DNA of 45,754 bases from Methanobrevibacter sp. (GCA_017652345.1 JAGCBE010000350.1:1-45754), one strand, 5' to 3'. Positions 10,068-18,021 are shown, numbered from the stretch's first letter. Notes: generated by a model not told the origin, from the sequence alone. Translations and numbers: made by a program.

Positions 10068-10610
10068 TTAACAATGTTTTGGCAATTCAATTGGTTTCAA
10101 ATCAATATCACCAATCTCATTTATATTTAAATCAATCTCATTGTCAGGTTCATCCTCATAAGGCTCATCATTGAAATTGTCTTCCAATGTACAAAGATTA
10201 ACAGGACTTGGCATTTCCAATACAAGGCTTAATTTTACCCCTGCTGCGTTATCGTCAGTGTAGTGGGATAATGTTAAGATGCTATAGTCATAAACGCTCA
10301 GAATGCCCTGAAATGCCTCCTGAGTATCAATATATGCTACAATGTCAGCAGCAATTGTATATGCGTTGTTCTGGACATCCAAAACATCATTCTCATCATC
10401 AACAAAACCCAATACATACACCTGAAACTCTGCCTTGAAGATGTTTGTTGTAATGTTCAATTGATGAAGCGAAATGTCATCAACATATACCTGATAATAC
10501 TTATGATTATTCTGAGCATTATTTAGAATGTCAGATTGATATTTAAAGGTGCAAACACCCTTATGTCTAAGGCTTATATCCTTTAATATATTAATAACGT
10601 CTTTCAACAT
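10068..10610 (-). CDS. Putative tail terminator / tail completion protein
   Basis: This 180-aa protein has an alpha/beta N-terminal domain of about 135 residues and a long acidic tail rich in Asp, Glu and Asn. Its position directly before the gp10-like gene and after the tail chaperone is where tail terminator proteins usually lie. No diagnostic motif is visible, so this is a context-based call. The start at 10610 follows a TATGTTTA motif at 10624-10631 with only 13 bases between. Confidence 0.45.
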   Translation of the reverse strand: MLKDVINILKDISLRHKGVCTFKYQSDILNNAQNNHKYYQVYVDDISLHQLNITTNIFKAEFQVYVLGFVDDENDVLDVQNNAYTIAADIVAYIDTQEAFQGILSVYDYSILTLSHYTDDNAAGVKLSLVLEMPSPVNLCTLEDNFNDEPYEDEPDNEIDLNINEIGDIDLKPIELPKHC

Positions 10611-10623
10611 ATTATTTTTTAAT

Positions 10624-10631
10624 TAAACATA
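10624..10631 (-). promoter_or_regulatory. Late motif TATGTTTA upstream of the 180-aa tail gene
   Basis: The minus strand reads GGTATGTTTAATTAAAA, 13 bases before the ATG at 10610. It lies in the 110-base gap that follows the chaperone terminator. That gap has no gene. Confidence 0.5.
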
Positions 10632-10741
10632 CCATCTTATGTTAAAAATGTTAATTCAGTTGCATTTCAAACATTTATATATTATCATCCAACTGTTCAA
10701 TGGTTCGAGAGAATAGTTGAACGCCCAATTCTTTCATAAAA

Positions 10742-10767
10742 AAAGGGTAGGTTACTTCCTACCCTTT
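10742..10767 (-). terminator. Terminator at the end of the frameshifted chaperone gene
   Basis: This is a 10-bp stem AAAGGGTAGG / CCTACCCTTT with a 6-base loop, followed on the minus strand by a T run. The stop codon of the -1 frame (10752-10754) lies inside the hairpin. This supports the longer, frameshifted reading as the real end of the gene, because the zero-frame stop is 110 bases upstream. Confidence 0.8.
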
Positions 10768-11566
10768 GATTTTGCTTTCCTTAATGTTTCTTGGAATTGG
10801 TCTTCAACCTCTTCAATATCTCCCTTTTGAATCAAATATGTCAGATATGTAAACGCATCAGTTAGATACGTTTGATTGATTTGAGGGATTTTCTCAATTT
10901 TTTCGTCTGCCAATTCAAAGACAACCTTTTGGAAACCCCAATCTTCTGCGAATTGTCTATGTTCTGCTGAATGAGGTTTATGGCGTTTTCCACCAGTGAA
11001 TACAATTGGGAATGTTTCTCTGACATTATGTATAAGTTTAAAAAAAAACCTATAATTGGTAAAATCTTTGTTACAGGCTGTTTCTCAAACATTTCCTTCC
11101 TCTTCTCAAACACCTCTGCCTCAAACTTTGAATCATATACCTCTCCATCTTTTCTACATATAATTGCCAACATTGAAGCATAATCATGTATATCAGCCTT
11201 TATAACATTGTCAACAGCAACGTATTCTCCCAATTTCAACTTTTCCATCACATTAACCTTATATTCAACGCCATCAATGACAATCTTATTTGTTGCTTCA
11301 CCAACTTCTGGTGATAATGTAATGAACACCAAATGGGCTAATATGGTATCTAAGAACTCTGTTGGCAATGACATTATATAATCCTTGTCCTTATCAATCA
11401 ATATATCCAATACATCAAGAACATTGAAAGCCTTATCCTTGTCCTCATAATATCTTTCAATCTCCTGATATTTCTTTAAGGTTATTTCAGACCAATCTTT
11501 TGGTACTCTAACCTCACCAAAATCCTTTATGACTTTAACATCTTCATAAGAATATAAATCTTTCAT
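10752..11566 (-). CDS. Tail assembly chaperone with -1 frameshift (gpG/gpGT-like)
   Basis: Zero-frame translation stops at 10862 and gives 234 aa. At codons 174-177 the minus strand reads GGTTTTTTTTTAAAC, which contains two in-frame slippery heptamers (T TTT TTA and T TTA AAC). A -1 slip on the second gives a 271-aa product with a 95-residue alternative C-terminus ending at 10752. That extension (AEDWGF...FELA...LTYLIQKGD) has the W-G and LA pattern of gpT-type chaperone extensions. The N-terminus (VPKDWSEITLKKYQEI) also fits this class. These proteins coat the tape measure and recruit tube subunits during tail assembly. A homopolymer error at the nine-T run (true length ten) is the alternative. 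Confidence 0.75.
10862..11566 (-). CDS. Zero-frame (short) form of the tail chaperone
   Basis: This is the 234-aa product made without frameshifting. It shares residues 1-176 with the long form and has a basic C-terminus that continues past the slippery site. In lambda-like systems the short form (gpG) is made in large excess over the fused form (gpGT). The start at 11566 is 10 bases after the terminase stop. Confidence 0.65.
   Translation of the reverse strand: MKDLYSYEDVKVIKDFGEVRVPKDWSEITLKKYQEIERYYEDKDKAFNVLDVLDILIDKDKDYIMSLPTEFLDTILAHLVFITLSPEVGEATNKIVIDGVEYKVNVMEKLKLGEYVAVDNVIKADIHDYASMLAIICRKDGEVYDSKFEAEVFEKRKEMFEKQPVTKILPIIGFFLNLYIMSEKHSQLYSLVENAINLIQQNIDNSQKIGVSKRLSLNWQTKKLRKSLKSIKRI
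11036..11048 (-). promoter_or_regulatory. Programmed -1 frameshift site
   Basis: The minus strand reads nine T followed by AAAC. In the zero frame the codons are TTT TTT TTA AAC, so both T TTT TTA and T TTA AAC fit the X XXY YYZ slippery rule. No strong downstream hairpin is obvious. Confidence 0.7.
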
Positions 11567-11576
11567 ATATATTGTG

Positions 11577-12839
11577 CTATCTTAATACTTTTAATGGTAT
11601 TGGAATAAAACCAATGCCTGGTTCACCTGATAATTTGAAATCCTTCCTACATTGCAAACATATTCCCAACGATGTTACAGTATCATCATGATAACCATCC
11701 CTTGCAGCATATGTTATATTACCTGCTTTTGTAATTTTAAAGGAAAATGTGCTCAATTCTGAATACAATAACCTGTTATCTTCCTCAAAATGTATCTCAT
11801 TGTTAGCAATATCGACTGCCAAAAGAGATATATACTGCTTTTTCGTTTCATTTGTCGTTGTAAATGTGTAAAAATTGCTCTTATTTGCCAATTTCTTCTT
11901 AATTTCATTGGCCATAACCTCACCAATTGAGTTATTTTCAATATATGTTGCTACTGGATGATAATCATTGATGATTTTCGCAATCTTTTCATATTTTACA
12001 TCCAAACTTCCATCAATTTTATACTGCTTTACCTGATTATCTTGGTTTATTATTGATACAATGGTGTTATCATCACCAACTGATGATGGGTCGATACCAC
12101 ACCAACACTTTCCATCTATATATTTGCCATCAAAACAGGTCTCAAAATTGGGAAATACTGTTAATGCATTATCTAGGAATTCCACTTCAAACTCTTGTTT
12201 GAATGCCAAAGGAGGATAACCCCTCTTTAATTCCTCAATCTCTTCCTTTTTGATTAAATCATCATCATATATCGATGCTGTTAACTCCCTATATCCATTT
12301 TCCCCATTGAAAGCCTTAAGATATAAATCATAATACATCCCCTGTCTTCCATTAGGTGTACTAATTACAAGCACCTTTGGCTTTCTCGCCTTAATGATTG
12401 GGAATATAACGTTATAATATGGGTCTTCACCTGATGGTAACTCCCTTGGAAAGAAAGCAGCCTCATCCATTACCAATAAACCTGATACTGTATTACCTCT
12501 TATTGATACAGGAGATTCCATTGAAAAGAACTTTAATGTTGAACCATATACTGATTCAATCTTTAAATCTGATGCATTTGCCTTTTTTATTATTCCTGTT
12601 GATTCCAATAATTGAACCAATTCAGCAAATACCTTCTTTCCCTGAGAAAATGTTGGTGATATATAAGCATTAAATGTATTTGGTTTGCAAAGATATTCAA
12701 TAAGCATTATTTCAGCAAATACGGTCTTACCACACTGTCTTGACCATCTTGCAATTAAGAATTGACAATCCTTCTGGTGCAGTATATCATATGCTTCATT
12801 CTGTTTCCTTGTTAATTGAATATTAAAATTAATTTTCAT
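11577..12839 (-). CDS. terL: Terminase large subunit
   Basis: This 420-aa motor protein packages phage DNA. Walker A is ARWSRQCGKT (about 27-36) and Walker B is GLLVMDEAAFF (about 121-131), followed by the coupling motif VISTPNG. The C-terminal RNase H-like nuclease has its acidic residues in CGIDPS, TYIENN and DGYHDD. The start is placed at the methionine of MKINFNIQ (12839), which overlaps the small-subunit gene by 11 bases. An upstream in-frame ATG at 12887 would add 16 hydrophobic residues unlike any terminase N-terminus. The gene directly follows the small subunit and precedes the tail chaperone. Confidence 0.95.
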   Translation of the reverse strand: MKINFNIQLTRKQNEAYDILHQKDCQFLIARWSRQCGKTVFAEIMLIEYLCKPNTFNAYISPTFSQGKKVFAELVQLLESTGIIKKANASDLKIESVYGSTLKFFSMESPVSIRGNTVSGLLVMDEAAFFPRELPSGEDPYYNVIFPIIKARKPKVLVISTPNGRQGMYYDLYLKAFNGENGYRELTASIYDDDLIKKEEIEELKRGYPPLAFKQEFEVEFLDNALTVFPNFETCFDGKYIDGKCWCGIDPSSVGDDNTIVSIINQDNQVKQYKIDGSLDVKYEKIAKIINDYHPVATYIENNSIGEVMANEIKKKLANKSNFYTFTTTNETKKQYISLLAVDIANNEIHFEEDNRLLYSELSTFSFKITKAGNITYAARDGYHDDTVTSLGICLQCRKDFKLSGEPGIGFIPIPLKVLR

Positions 12840-13329
12840 CCTTCTTTTCAAAACCAAAATTAACAGTAACACCACCTTCCTTGTCACTGTTTATCTGAAT
12901 TGCTGTCTGAGGCTGTTGAATCATACAACCAGTTAACTTCATAATGGTCTGCAATGCTCCAATTGCTGAATATCTGTCATTCGCCTGCATTGCATCATTA
13001 TATACGGTTAATAATTTTCCATATAAATCAGCCCTTAAATCCTCCTGTTTTGCCTCCATATCAAAGTGAAGCCTATCAACAGCAGATGCAATGTAATCTT
13101 GCGCTGTTCTCGCCTTTATTGGCTTCTTTTGACCATCATATTGACAATTGGCAAACTTCATTACAATATCAGACTTTGATATGCCATTGCAAAGGTCACA
13201 ATACACCTGGTCAACAATATGGTCAGCACTTAACCACCTTCTTCTAAGTATTGGACTAAGTTCCTTTGACCTCTTATTCCTATCTTCAAATTTTGATAAA
13301 CCATGACCTTTTCTATCAAAGTTGCTCAT
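12829..13329 (-). CDS. Terminase small subunit
   Basis: This 166-aa basic, helical protein lies directly before the large terminase and overlaps it. A helix-turn-helix-like stretch lies at about 32-80 (DHIVDQVYCDLCNGISKSDI, then an alkylated-looking basic segment KKPIKARTAQDYI), followed by helices suitable for oligomerisation and a short acidic tail. Small subunits recognise the packaging site and load the motor. The identification rests mainly on position and length. Confidence 0.75.
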   Translation of the reverse strand: MSNFDRKGHGLSKFEDRNKRSKELSPILRRRWLSADHIVDQVYCDLCNGISKSDIVMKFANCQYDGQKKPIKARTAQDYIASAVDRLHFDMEAKQEDLRADLYGKLLTVYNDAMQANDRYSAIGALQTIMKLTGCMIQQPQTAIQINSDKEGGVTVNFGFEKKDEN

Positions 13330-13332
13330 ATA

Positions 13333-13635
13333 TTAACTCTTTTTAGGTCTACCTATGCGTTTTTTAGGCTCTACAGGCTCATTATTTTCTACCGGGGTAT
13401 CAGTTGTACTCTCTTCCACTTTTGTCTTCTCTGAGAGGCTTTTAAAGTGCTTTAAAGCTGCTTCCAACTCACATACTCTACCTCTTAGACAAGAACCACA
13501 ATTGGTAACATTTACATTCTTCTCCAATACCCTGTTATAAACTTCAGTTAACTGCTTTCCATCGCAGTAATAACCGTTATTCTTGATTGTAATAAACTTC
13601 TCTACTAGTTCAATATCTTCCTTTGACCACTTCAT
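13333..13635 (-). CDS. AT-hook / cysteine-motif protein, unknown function
   Basis: This 100-aa protein starts at MKWSKEDIEL. The start at 13635 forms an ATGA overlap with the stop codon of the membrane-protein gene, a classic coupled junction. A longer open frame to 13791 would be an artefact overlapping that gene. Features are an N-terminal helix pair, a CGSCLRGRVC cluster near 46-55 that could bind a metal, and a C-terminus KKRIGRPKKS that matches an AT-hook (GRP core). It directly precedes the terminase genes and may bind DNA, for example at packaging. The function is inferred only from motifs. Confidence 0.7.
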   Translation of the reverse strand: MKWSKEDIELVEKFITIKNNGYYCDGKQLTEVYNRVLEKNVNVTNCGSCLRGRVCELEAALKHFKSLSEKTKVEESTTDTPVENNEPVEPKKRIGRPKKS

Positions 13636-13904
13636 AGTTTTATTGTTTTTTTTCGTTGCTCTACTGTCATTGCAATTGCTGTCAGTATCGCCATTATTAT
13701 ACCTGTTCCCATAAACCAATATGCTCCAAAACTCAATCCAACTATCATTGAGATTGCAAGCAATGTCCAAAATGTTAAACACTTTCTGCAATTAAACGGT
13801 GGAAACCTTAAGCATTTAGGTAATTGTTTAACCTCTGTCCAGTAGAATACAACAGGTATTACAAATAAATAAATCAAAAATATAAATATAAACTCAAATA
13901 TCAT
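13632..13904 (-). CDS. Small membrane protein, unknown
   Basis: This 90-aa protein has three hydrophobic stretches at about 2-22, 43-60 and 62-80, with a cysteine-containing loop (FNCRKCLTFW) between the first and second. The C-terminus is basic. It lies between the sigma-like gene and the AT-hook gene and is coupled to the latter by the ATGA overlap. It is not recognised as a holin by context, since the lysis genes are elsewhere. A role in host takeover or superinfection exclusion is possible but speculative. Confidence 0.65.
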   Translation of the reverse strand: MIFEFIFIFLIYLFVIPVVFYWTEVKQLPKCLRFPPFNCRKCLTFWTLLAISMIVGLSFGAYWFMGTGIIMAILTAIAMTVEQRKKTIKL

Positions 13905-13913
13905 TTTTTTAAA

Positions 13914-13921
13914 TTAACATA
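13914..13921 (-). promoter_or_regulatory. Imperfect late motif upstream of the membrane protein
   Basis: The minus strand reads TATGTTAA, one base from TATGTTTA, within GTATGTATGTTAATTT and 9 bases before the ATG at 13904. Confidence 0.3.
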
Positions 13922-13937
13922 CATACTTTCGTTATTT

Positions 13938-14528
13938 TTACAATATTTCGCCATATATGGCATCAAACTCTTTTCTAATGTCCTCTTGTTTGACATTTTG
14001 TTTTAACCAGTTCTTACAATCAACAACCTTCTGTCTACATCCCTTTATTCCTGTCTTTTCACTTAGTTTCCTATATGTCATTGTCTTATCGAATACCTTT
14101 AACCTGAATAAATAGAAATGCTCACTATCAAAATTATCTTCTACCTGTTTCAATAGATACAACGCAGCAAAGTCCTTATACAAATCTGATTTCAACTTCT
14201 CCTGTTCTGTAAGTAATGAATTGAGATATACTTCATTTGCTCCAGCAAGATTAACAATGTTATTATCCCTTTTCATATTCCTTGCATATTGAGATTCCCT
14301 TTGTAAATTCTGTTTGAAACTCATAAAGAAATAATTCTCAATTCCCTTATCTGAATCGTCTTTCATTGTACCTTGTTTCTCAATTAACTGATAACACTTT
14401 AGAATTGTATCTTGGAATATATCAGGGTCAAATGTATAATTCTTATCGTTACAGAATGCTTGAAATCTATTGTATAATTCTTGATAGTGGCCGTTGATAT
14501 AATTTATAAACCTTGTTGCGTCATTCAT
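13938..14528 (-). CDS. Sigma-70-like (ECF-type) RNA polymerase sigma factor
   Basis: This 196-aa protein has the architecture of a minimal sigma factor. An N-terminal region 2-like segment (about 35-90: FDPDIFQDTILKCY, then GIENYFFMSFKQNLQRE) is followed by a C-terminal region 4-like helix-turn-helix (about 148-175: YRKLSEKTGIKGCRQKVVDCKNWL). ECF sigma factors redirect host RNA polymerase. Near the head of the 38-kb late operon it is a good candidate activator for the recurring TATGTTTA motifs, though that link is inference. It starts directly at the stop codon of the upstream gene. Confidence 0.7.
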   Translation of the reverse strand: MNDATRFINYINGHYQELYNRFQAFCNDKNYTFDPDIFQDTILKCYQLIEKQGTMKDDSDKGIENYFFMSFKQNLQRESQYARNMKRDNNIVNLAGANEVYLNSLLTEQEKLKSDLYKDFAALYLLKQVEDNFDSEHFYLFRLKVFDKTMTYRKLSEKTGIKGCRQKVVDCKNWLKQNVKQEDIRKEFDAIYGEIL

Positions 14529-15062
14529 TTATATAAAGTCTTCTCCTGCTCGTTTTATTAGTTTGTAGTTCTTATCATAAATGGCTGCATCACTTATATA
14601 CAATCCTTCTCTCTTTGCCACTTCAAACTTTCCATATCCTTTTGATTTTATATTCATTGTACCTGTCTTCTTTGGTCTTTTCTTTAGATTACTCAGGTTG
14701 AATATCAATATATGGCCATCTGATAGAAAGTTGATATACAGTGGTGTTAATCCATTTATCATGTCCAATAGCATATCTGATACCTTATGGCTTTCAATAA
14801 AGATGGTATCATCATAGAATACGCCTTTATCTGTTGAACCTGATATTCTACCATCTTCCATTAGATTTAGGTTTCTATCTTTCAGTTCAATGTTCCAATA
14901 CTTTGTTTCTCCCAACTTAGATGTAGTGTATGCTGTTGCATCAGTGTGGAACTTTACTTCAGTTTCACCAATTTCATCAAATATACCCGTAGCCTTATTA
15001 AATGCTTTTAACTTGGTTATATCCTTTAATTCATTAGATTTAAAAAACTCTTTATCCATCAT
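14529..15062 (-). CDS. Unknown protein, first gene of the leftward operon
   Basis: This 177-aa protein is not recognised. It is mixed alpha/beta, Lys- and Asp-rich, with no signal peptide or membrane segment. The central part (about 105-150, with the basic run KKRPKKTG) could contact nucleic acid. It begins with two successive ATG codons (15062 and 15059). It abuts the sigma-like gene with no spacing, which suggests joint translation and perhaps a partner role. The upstream region is the divergent spacer to the integrase. Confidence 0.65.
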   Translation of the reverse strand: MMDKEFFKSNELKDITKLKAFNKATGIFDEIGETEVKFHTDATAYTTSKLGETKYWNIELKDRNLNLMEDGRISGSTDKGVFYDDTIFIESHKVSDMLLDMINGLTPLYINFLSDGHILIFNLSNLKKRPKKTGTMNIKSKGYGKFEVAKREGLYISDAAIYDKNYKLIKRAGEDFI

Positions 15063-15386
15063 TTTTCTTATTTATATATAAATATCAGGATAAATTGAAA
15101 AAGACGATTTTTTGAAATATTTTTTTAAATAAAAGCACCATAAATGACACCAATATTTCTACTTTCCTTTATATAAAGGTATTTCAAGAGATTTTAGGTT
15201 ATTCGTTGTGGAAATACTTGGCTTATTTATAATTTACAAATAAAATCGTTTTAATAAAGTGTATATCAGGCATTTATATATATTTAACACAGATTATTTG
15301 CATAATATAAAAATTGGAATTAAATTTGTGGCAACTTTTAATAGTGACACTATCAATGGGTTTAATTTTTTAAAATTTATATTATT
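15063..15386. other. Divergent intergenic region between the late operon and integrase
   Basis: This 324-bp, very A/T-rich spacer has no gene. It contains the integrase promoter at 15297-15328, a CCTTTATATAAAGG palindrome near 15172-15185, and many short TATATTTAT-like runs. It must also hold the start of the leftward operon, but no clear minus-strand promoter is visible. It is one of two places where an attP core or integrase arm sites could lie. Confidence 0.5.
15297..15328 (+). promoter_or_regulatory. Integrase promoter, consensus Bacteroidetes type
   Basis: TTTG (15297-15300) and TAAATTTG (15321-15328) are separated by exactly 20 bases, matching the Bacteroidetes sigma-ABfr consensus TTTG / TAnnTTTG. 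A transcript would start near 15335, about 50 bases before the integrase ATG. Confidence 0.7.
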
Positions 15387-16724
15387 ATGCGAACATCAAT
15401 AGCAGTTATCAGGTTAGTATTAAGAACCAACAAGGTATTAAGTGATGGTACTCATCCAATAATGCTTAGAGTAAATTGGAGGGGGATGAAGGAGAAAGCA
15501 ACAGGATATTCTTGTTCTGTTAAGTATTGGGATAAGAAAAATGAACAGGTAAAGAAAGGTTATCCCAATTTTGTAATGGTGAATTATGAATTAAAGAAGT
15601 TGAAGGATGCTGCAATAAGGAAGAGGGATTCATTTGTTGCGTCAGGTGATGTATATACGCCATCGATGATATTGGAGAGGGATGAATTAAGGGATGTTAT
15701 AAGGAATGACTTAAGGGGTTTAATTGAGCGTTATATACAGGAGAAGGGAGTTAAGTCAAGGACAATTGAGCATTGGTGGGTTGTATATCATTCCATTGAG
15801 TCAATGACAGGTAGGAGTGATATTATAATTACTGAGATTACTGAGGCATTTTGTAGGCGTTATGCAAAGTATTTGGAGGATGAGGGGAAGAGGGATTGTA
15901 CCATCAGGAGTTATCTTTCAAAGGTTGGTGCTTTATGTCATTATGCGATTGATAATGGTTTGATGTCAGTTTATCCTTTTAGTAAATGGCGTTATAACAG
16001 GGTATATCAGGAGGCAAAGAGGGAGTATTACATTCATTACAGGAGTTTATTGGTATTGAAGGACATTTTTATTGATTATTGCATTGAGTATTATGGTAAT
16101 GGAAATTGGAAGTACAGGGATGGAGTTATTGAGGAATTGATGGATAGGAATAGTAGGATATATGGTTTAATGTTATATGTTGCTGGAATTGTATATAAGG
16201 GTTTGGCTCCTGTTGATATTAGTTATTTGGTTAAGGAGGATGTATCTGTTATAAGGGTTGGTGACAGGGATTATTGGAAGATTGATGGCAATAGGGAGAA
16301 GACAGGTATGAAGTATAAGATAAGGATTGAAAAGGATGATATATTGAGTCGTTTATGTGTTGATACTTATTTAATGTTTCATAATGAACCAGGTAATTAT
16401 TTATTTCCTACAATGGATGGTTTTATTGGAAAGCATAGAAATAAGAGGGTTAACAATACATATATGTATCATTCAGAGCATTTGAAGGATTGGTTTAGGA
16501 AGTGCAATGAAGAGATTGTCAGGAGGAATGTGAGGGATGGTGATAATATACCTTTAATCGATATTGAGCACTGCAATTATTATTCATACAGACATAGTGT
16601 TGTTATGGCTGAGATACAGAAGCCAAATTGTAATTTCTTGGCGTTGGCTCAGATGATTGGAAAGTCAAGTAGGACATTATATCAATATATAAGTGAGTTG
16701 ACCAATGATGAGGATTTGGTATAA
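15387..16724 (+). CDS. Tyrosine recombinase / integrase, Bacteroidetes type, divergent active site
   Basis: This 445-aa protein has an N-terminal arm-binding domain (about 1-110), a SAM-like core-binding domain (115-215) and a catalytic domain (225-440). Catalytic landmarks can be aligned by eye with Bacteroidetes recombinases: KGLAPVDISYL (usually RGMxFVDMxYL), REKTG, the second arginine in YSYRHS, IGKSS (usually GHxS) and a terminal tyrosine in TLYQYI. The first catalytic arginine and the late histidine are thus both lysine. Family members insert phage DNA or invert DNA. The gene is heavily purine-rich (AGG, GAG, AAG codons) compared with its neighbours, and it has its own promoter, which suggests separate acquisition. 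Activity is uncertain. Confidence 0.85.
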   Translation: MRTSIAVIRLVLRTNKVLSDGTHPIMLRVNWRGMKEKATGYSCSVKYWDKKNEQVKKGYPNFVMVNYELKKLKDAAIRKRDSFVASGDVYTPSMILERDELRDVIRNDLRGLIERYIQEKGVKSRTIEHWWVVYHSIESMTGRSDIIITEITEAFCRRYAKYLEDEGKRDCTIRSYLSKVGALCHYAIDNGLMSVYPFSKWRYNRVYQEAKREYYIHYRSLLVLKDIFIDYCIEYYGNGNWKYRDGVIEELMDRNSRIYGLMLYVAGIVYKGLAPVDISYLVKEDVSVIRVGDRDYWKIDGNREKTGMKYKIRIEKDDILSRLCVDTYLMFHNEPGNYLFPTMDGFIGKHRNKRVNNTYMYHSEHLKDWFRKCNEEIVRRNVRDGDNIPLIDIEHCNYYSYRHSVVMAEIQKPNCNFLALAQMIGKSSRTLYQYISELTNDEDLV

Positions 16725-16730
16725 AAAAAA

Positions 16731-16756
16731 TGGTGCTAGTTATTATGCTAGCACCA
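16731..16756 (-). terminator. Hairpin terminator behind the integrase, leftward
   Basis: This is a perfect 9-bp stem TGGTGCTAG / CTAGCACCA with an 8-base loop. The T run (eight) is on the minus strand, so it would stop leftward transcripts of the small-gene cluster before they enter the integrase from behind. Confidence 0.7.
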
Positions 16757-16820
16757 TCAGTCAGAGTGTACAATACTTAAAACTCTAATAACTATTTTGA
16801 CGAAATGGATTTCTTACATA

Positions 16821-16852
16821 AAATAGGTGGTCTTTTGGTCAACCACCTATTT
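16821..16852. terminator. Bidirectional terminator between convergent operons
   Basis: This is an 11-bp stem AAATAGGTGGT / ACCACCTATTT with a 10-base loop. Rightward reading ends in TTTTT, so it can end integrase transcripts. Leftward reading ends in ATTTTAT. The rest of the 16725-16910 spacer holds no gene and is a second possible site for attP. Confidence 0.7.
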
Positions 16853-16910
16853 TTGAATCGATGTTTAAAAGTTAACCTTTTGAAGAGAAGGTTTTATACC
16901 GTACACACCT

Positions 16911-17243
16911 TCAACGGTTATTTTTATATTTATCTATTAATTTATCCCATACTTCCCAGTTAATTGAACCTGAATCATCATTATCAATTTCTTCCCTAGT
17001 ATGATAGAGGTCTTCTTCATCAGGGAATCTTTCGATAAGTGGTGATTGATATATAGTAAGGCTATAGGTGTATTTTAAAGGCTTCTCAGGGGTTTGTTCA
17101 ACTTTCTTTGATACTTTCTTCAATTGTTTTTTTGTTTGCTCCTGAGCCTTTCTATAGCGTTTCAATTCTCTCTCCTTTTTCCTTTGGTTTATTTCCTTTT
17201 GTTGTTGGAGAAATCGTTTTATATCGTCAGGTTTGCGTAGCAT
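16911..17243 (-). CDS. Unknown basic coiled-coil protein
   Basis: This 110-aa protein is not recognised. Residues 1-55 are a highly charged, Lys/Gln/Arg-rich helix likely to form a coiled coil or bind nucleic acid. Residues 56-110 are acidic (PDEEDLYHTREEIDNDD). It is last in a leftward cluster of three genes spaced by 2 bases each. The separation of basic and acidic halves is the most notable feature. Confidence 0.6.
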   Translation of the reverse strand: MLRKPDDIKRFLQQQKEINQRKKERELKRYRKAQEQTKKQLKKVSKKVEQTPEKPLKYTYSLTIYQSPLIERFPDEEDLYHTREEIDNDDSGSINWEVWDKLIDKYKNNR

Positions 17244-17245
17244 AA

Positions 17246-17626
17246 CTAATAACTATATTTGTAGCGCAAGCGGATTGATTCCAACGCTTCTTTCATTAGA
17301 TTTGCTTCTCTTGTATTACCTTTTTTTGTTTGTTCATCAATCTGCTGCTGGTAATTATTAAGTAATTCATTATAATGTGCTTTCGTTGTTACTCTTATTG
17401 GAGGTATTGGAACTGCTTTTATCTCTTCTTTTGATTTTGTAATTGAAGGATAATGTCTTTTATAGTAGGAGATTCTTACAGATTCAACCTTCGCCAGTTT
17501 ATCATACTTAAGTCTATCTTTTTCATCTGTTGATGAATCTCTCAATTGAAGCAATTCTTTCTTCTTATTTGAAGCCTTTTCGAACTTTGCTCTTATTGTT
17601 TCATATGAATCAGTTGGTCTCCCCAT
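17246..17626 (-). CDS. Unknown protein, small-gene cluster
   Basis: This 126-aa protein is not recognised. It starts MGRPTDSYETIRAKFEKA, is basic and helical throughout, and has a Pro-rich linker (VPIPPIR, about 73-79) between two helical halves. The GRP at the N-terminus resembles an AT-hook core but lacks the flanking basic residues. Two bases separate it from genes on both sides, so it is clearly part of one message. Confidence 0.6.
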   Translation of the reverse strand: MGRPTDSYETIRAKFEKASNKKKELLQLRDSSTDEKDRLKYDKLAKVESVRISYYKRHYPSITKSKEEIKAVPIPPIRVTTKAHYNELLNNYQQQIDEQTKKGNTREANLMKEALESIRLRYKYSY

Positions 17627-17628
17627 TA

Positions 17629-17970
17629 TTATAGCAATTCTTTTAATCTATTATCGTTGAATGTTTTGAAGTCTTCCAGTTGTTTATCGTTATCAAAAAC
17701 TCCTTCTGTTGAACCTTGAAGCAAGTTATGTATTGTAGTATAGTTCTCTTTTGAGAGAGGTTTGTTGTCTTCAAGGTTTGCTTTTGCGTCAAGGTAGGTA
17801 AAAGCTAAATTTTGATAATATTGAAGCCTTTTGAGATTAATTGTTTTGATGTTTTCAACTGAAAGTATTTCTCCAGCAGAATCCCAATAATCTTGAAGTC
17901 TATCATTTAATAGAGATATTGCAAAGTTAATCAATTTGAGTGCTAGTGTTTTAAATACAATTTCTTTCAT
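17629..17970 (-). CDS. Unknown helical protein, small-gene cluster
   Basis: This 113-aa protein is not recognised. It is largely helical with an amphipathic N-terminal helix (IVFKTLALKLINFAISLL) that could touch a membrane or pack against a partner. No catalytic or metal motif is seen. It begins 51 bases after the stop codon of the winged-helix gene. Confidence 0.6.
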   Translation of the reverse strand: MKEIVFKTLALKLINFAISLLNDRLQDYWDSAGEILSVENIKTINLKRLQYYQNLAFTYLDAKANLEDNKPLSKENYTTIHNLLQGSTEGVFDNDKQLEDFKTFNDNRLKELL

Positions 17971-18021
17971 AATTGGAATGTTTTTTATTATAAATATCTT
18001 GAAGTTTCAAAAAAATACGTT

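Noticed and set aside
10630..10740. tRNA-like T-loop sequence GGTTCGAGA near 10700
   Set aside because: No acceptor stem, anticodon arm or cloverleaf could be formed around it.
13636..13791. Longer N-terminus for the AT-hook gene
   Set aside because: It would overlap the membrane-protein gene by 160 bases in another frame, while the internal start gives a standard ATGA junction.
13700..13904. Holin assignment for the 90-aa membrane protein
   Set aside because: It lies with the sigma-like and terminase genes, whereas the lysis genes including a better holin candidate are together at 128-457 and 44509-45754.
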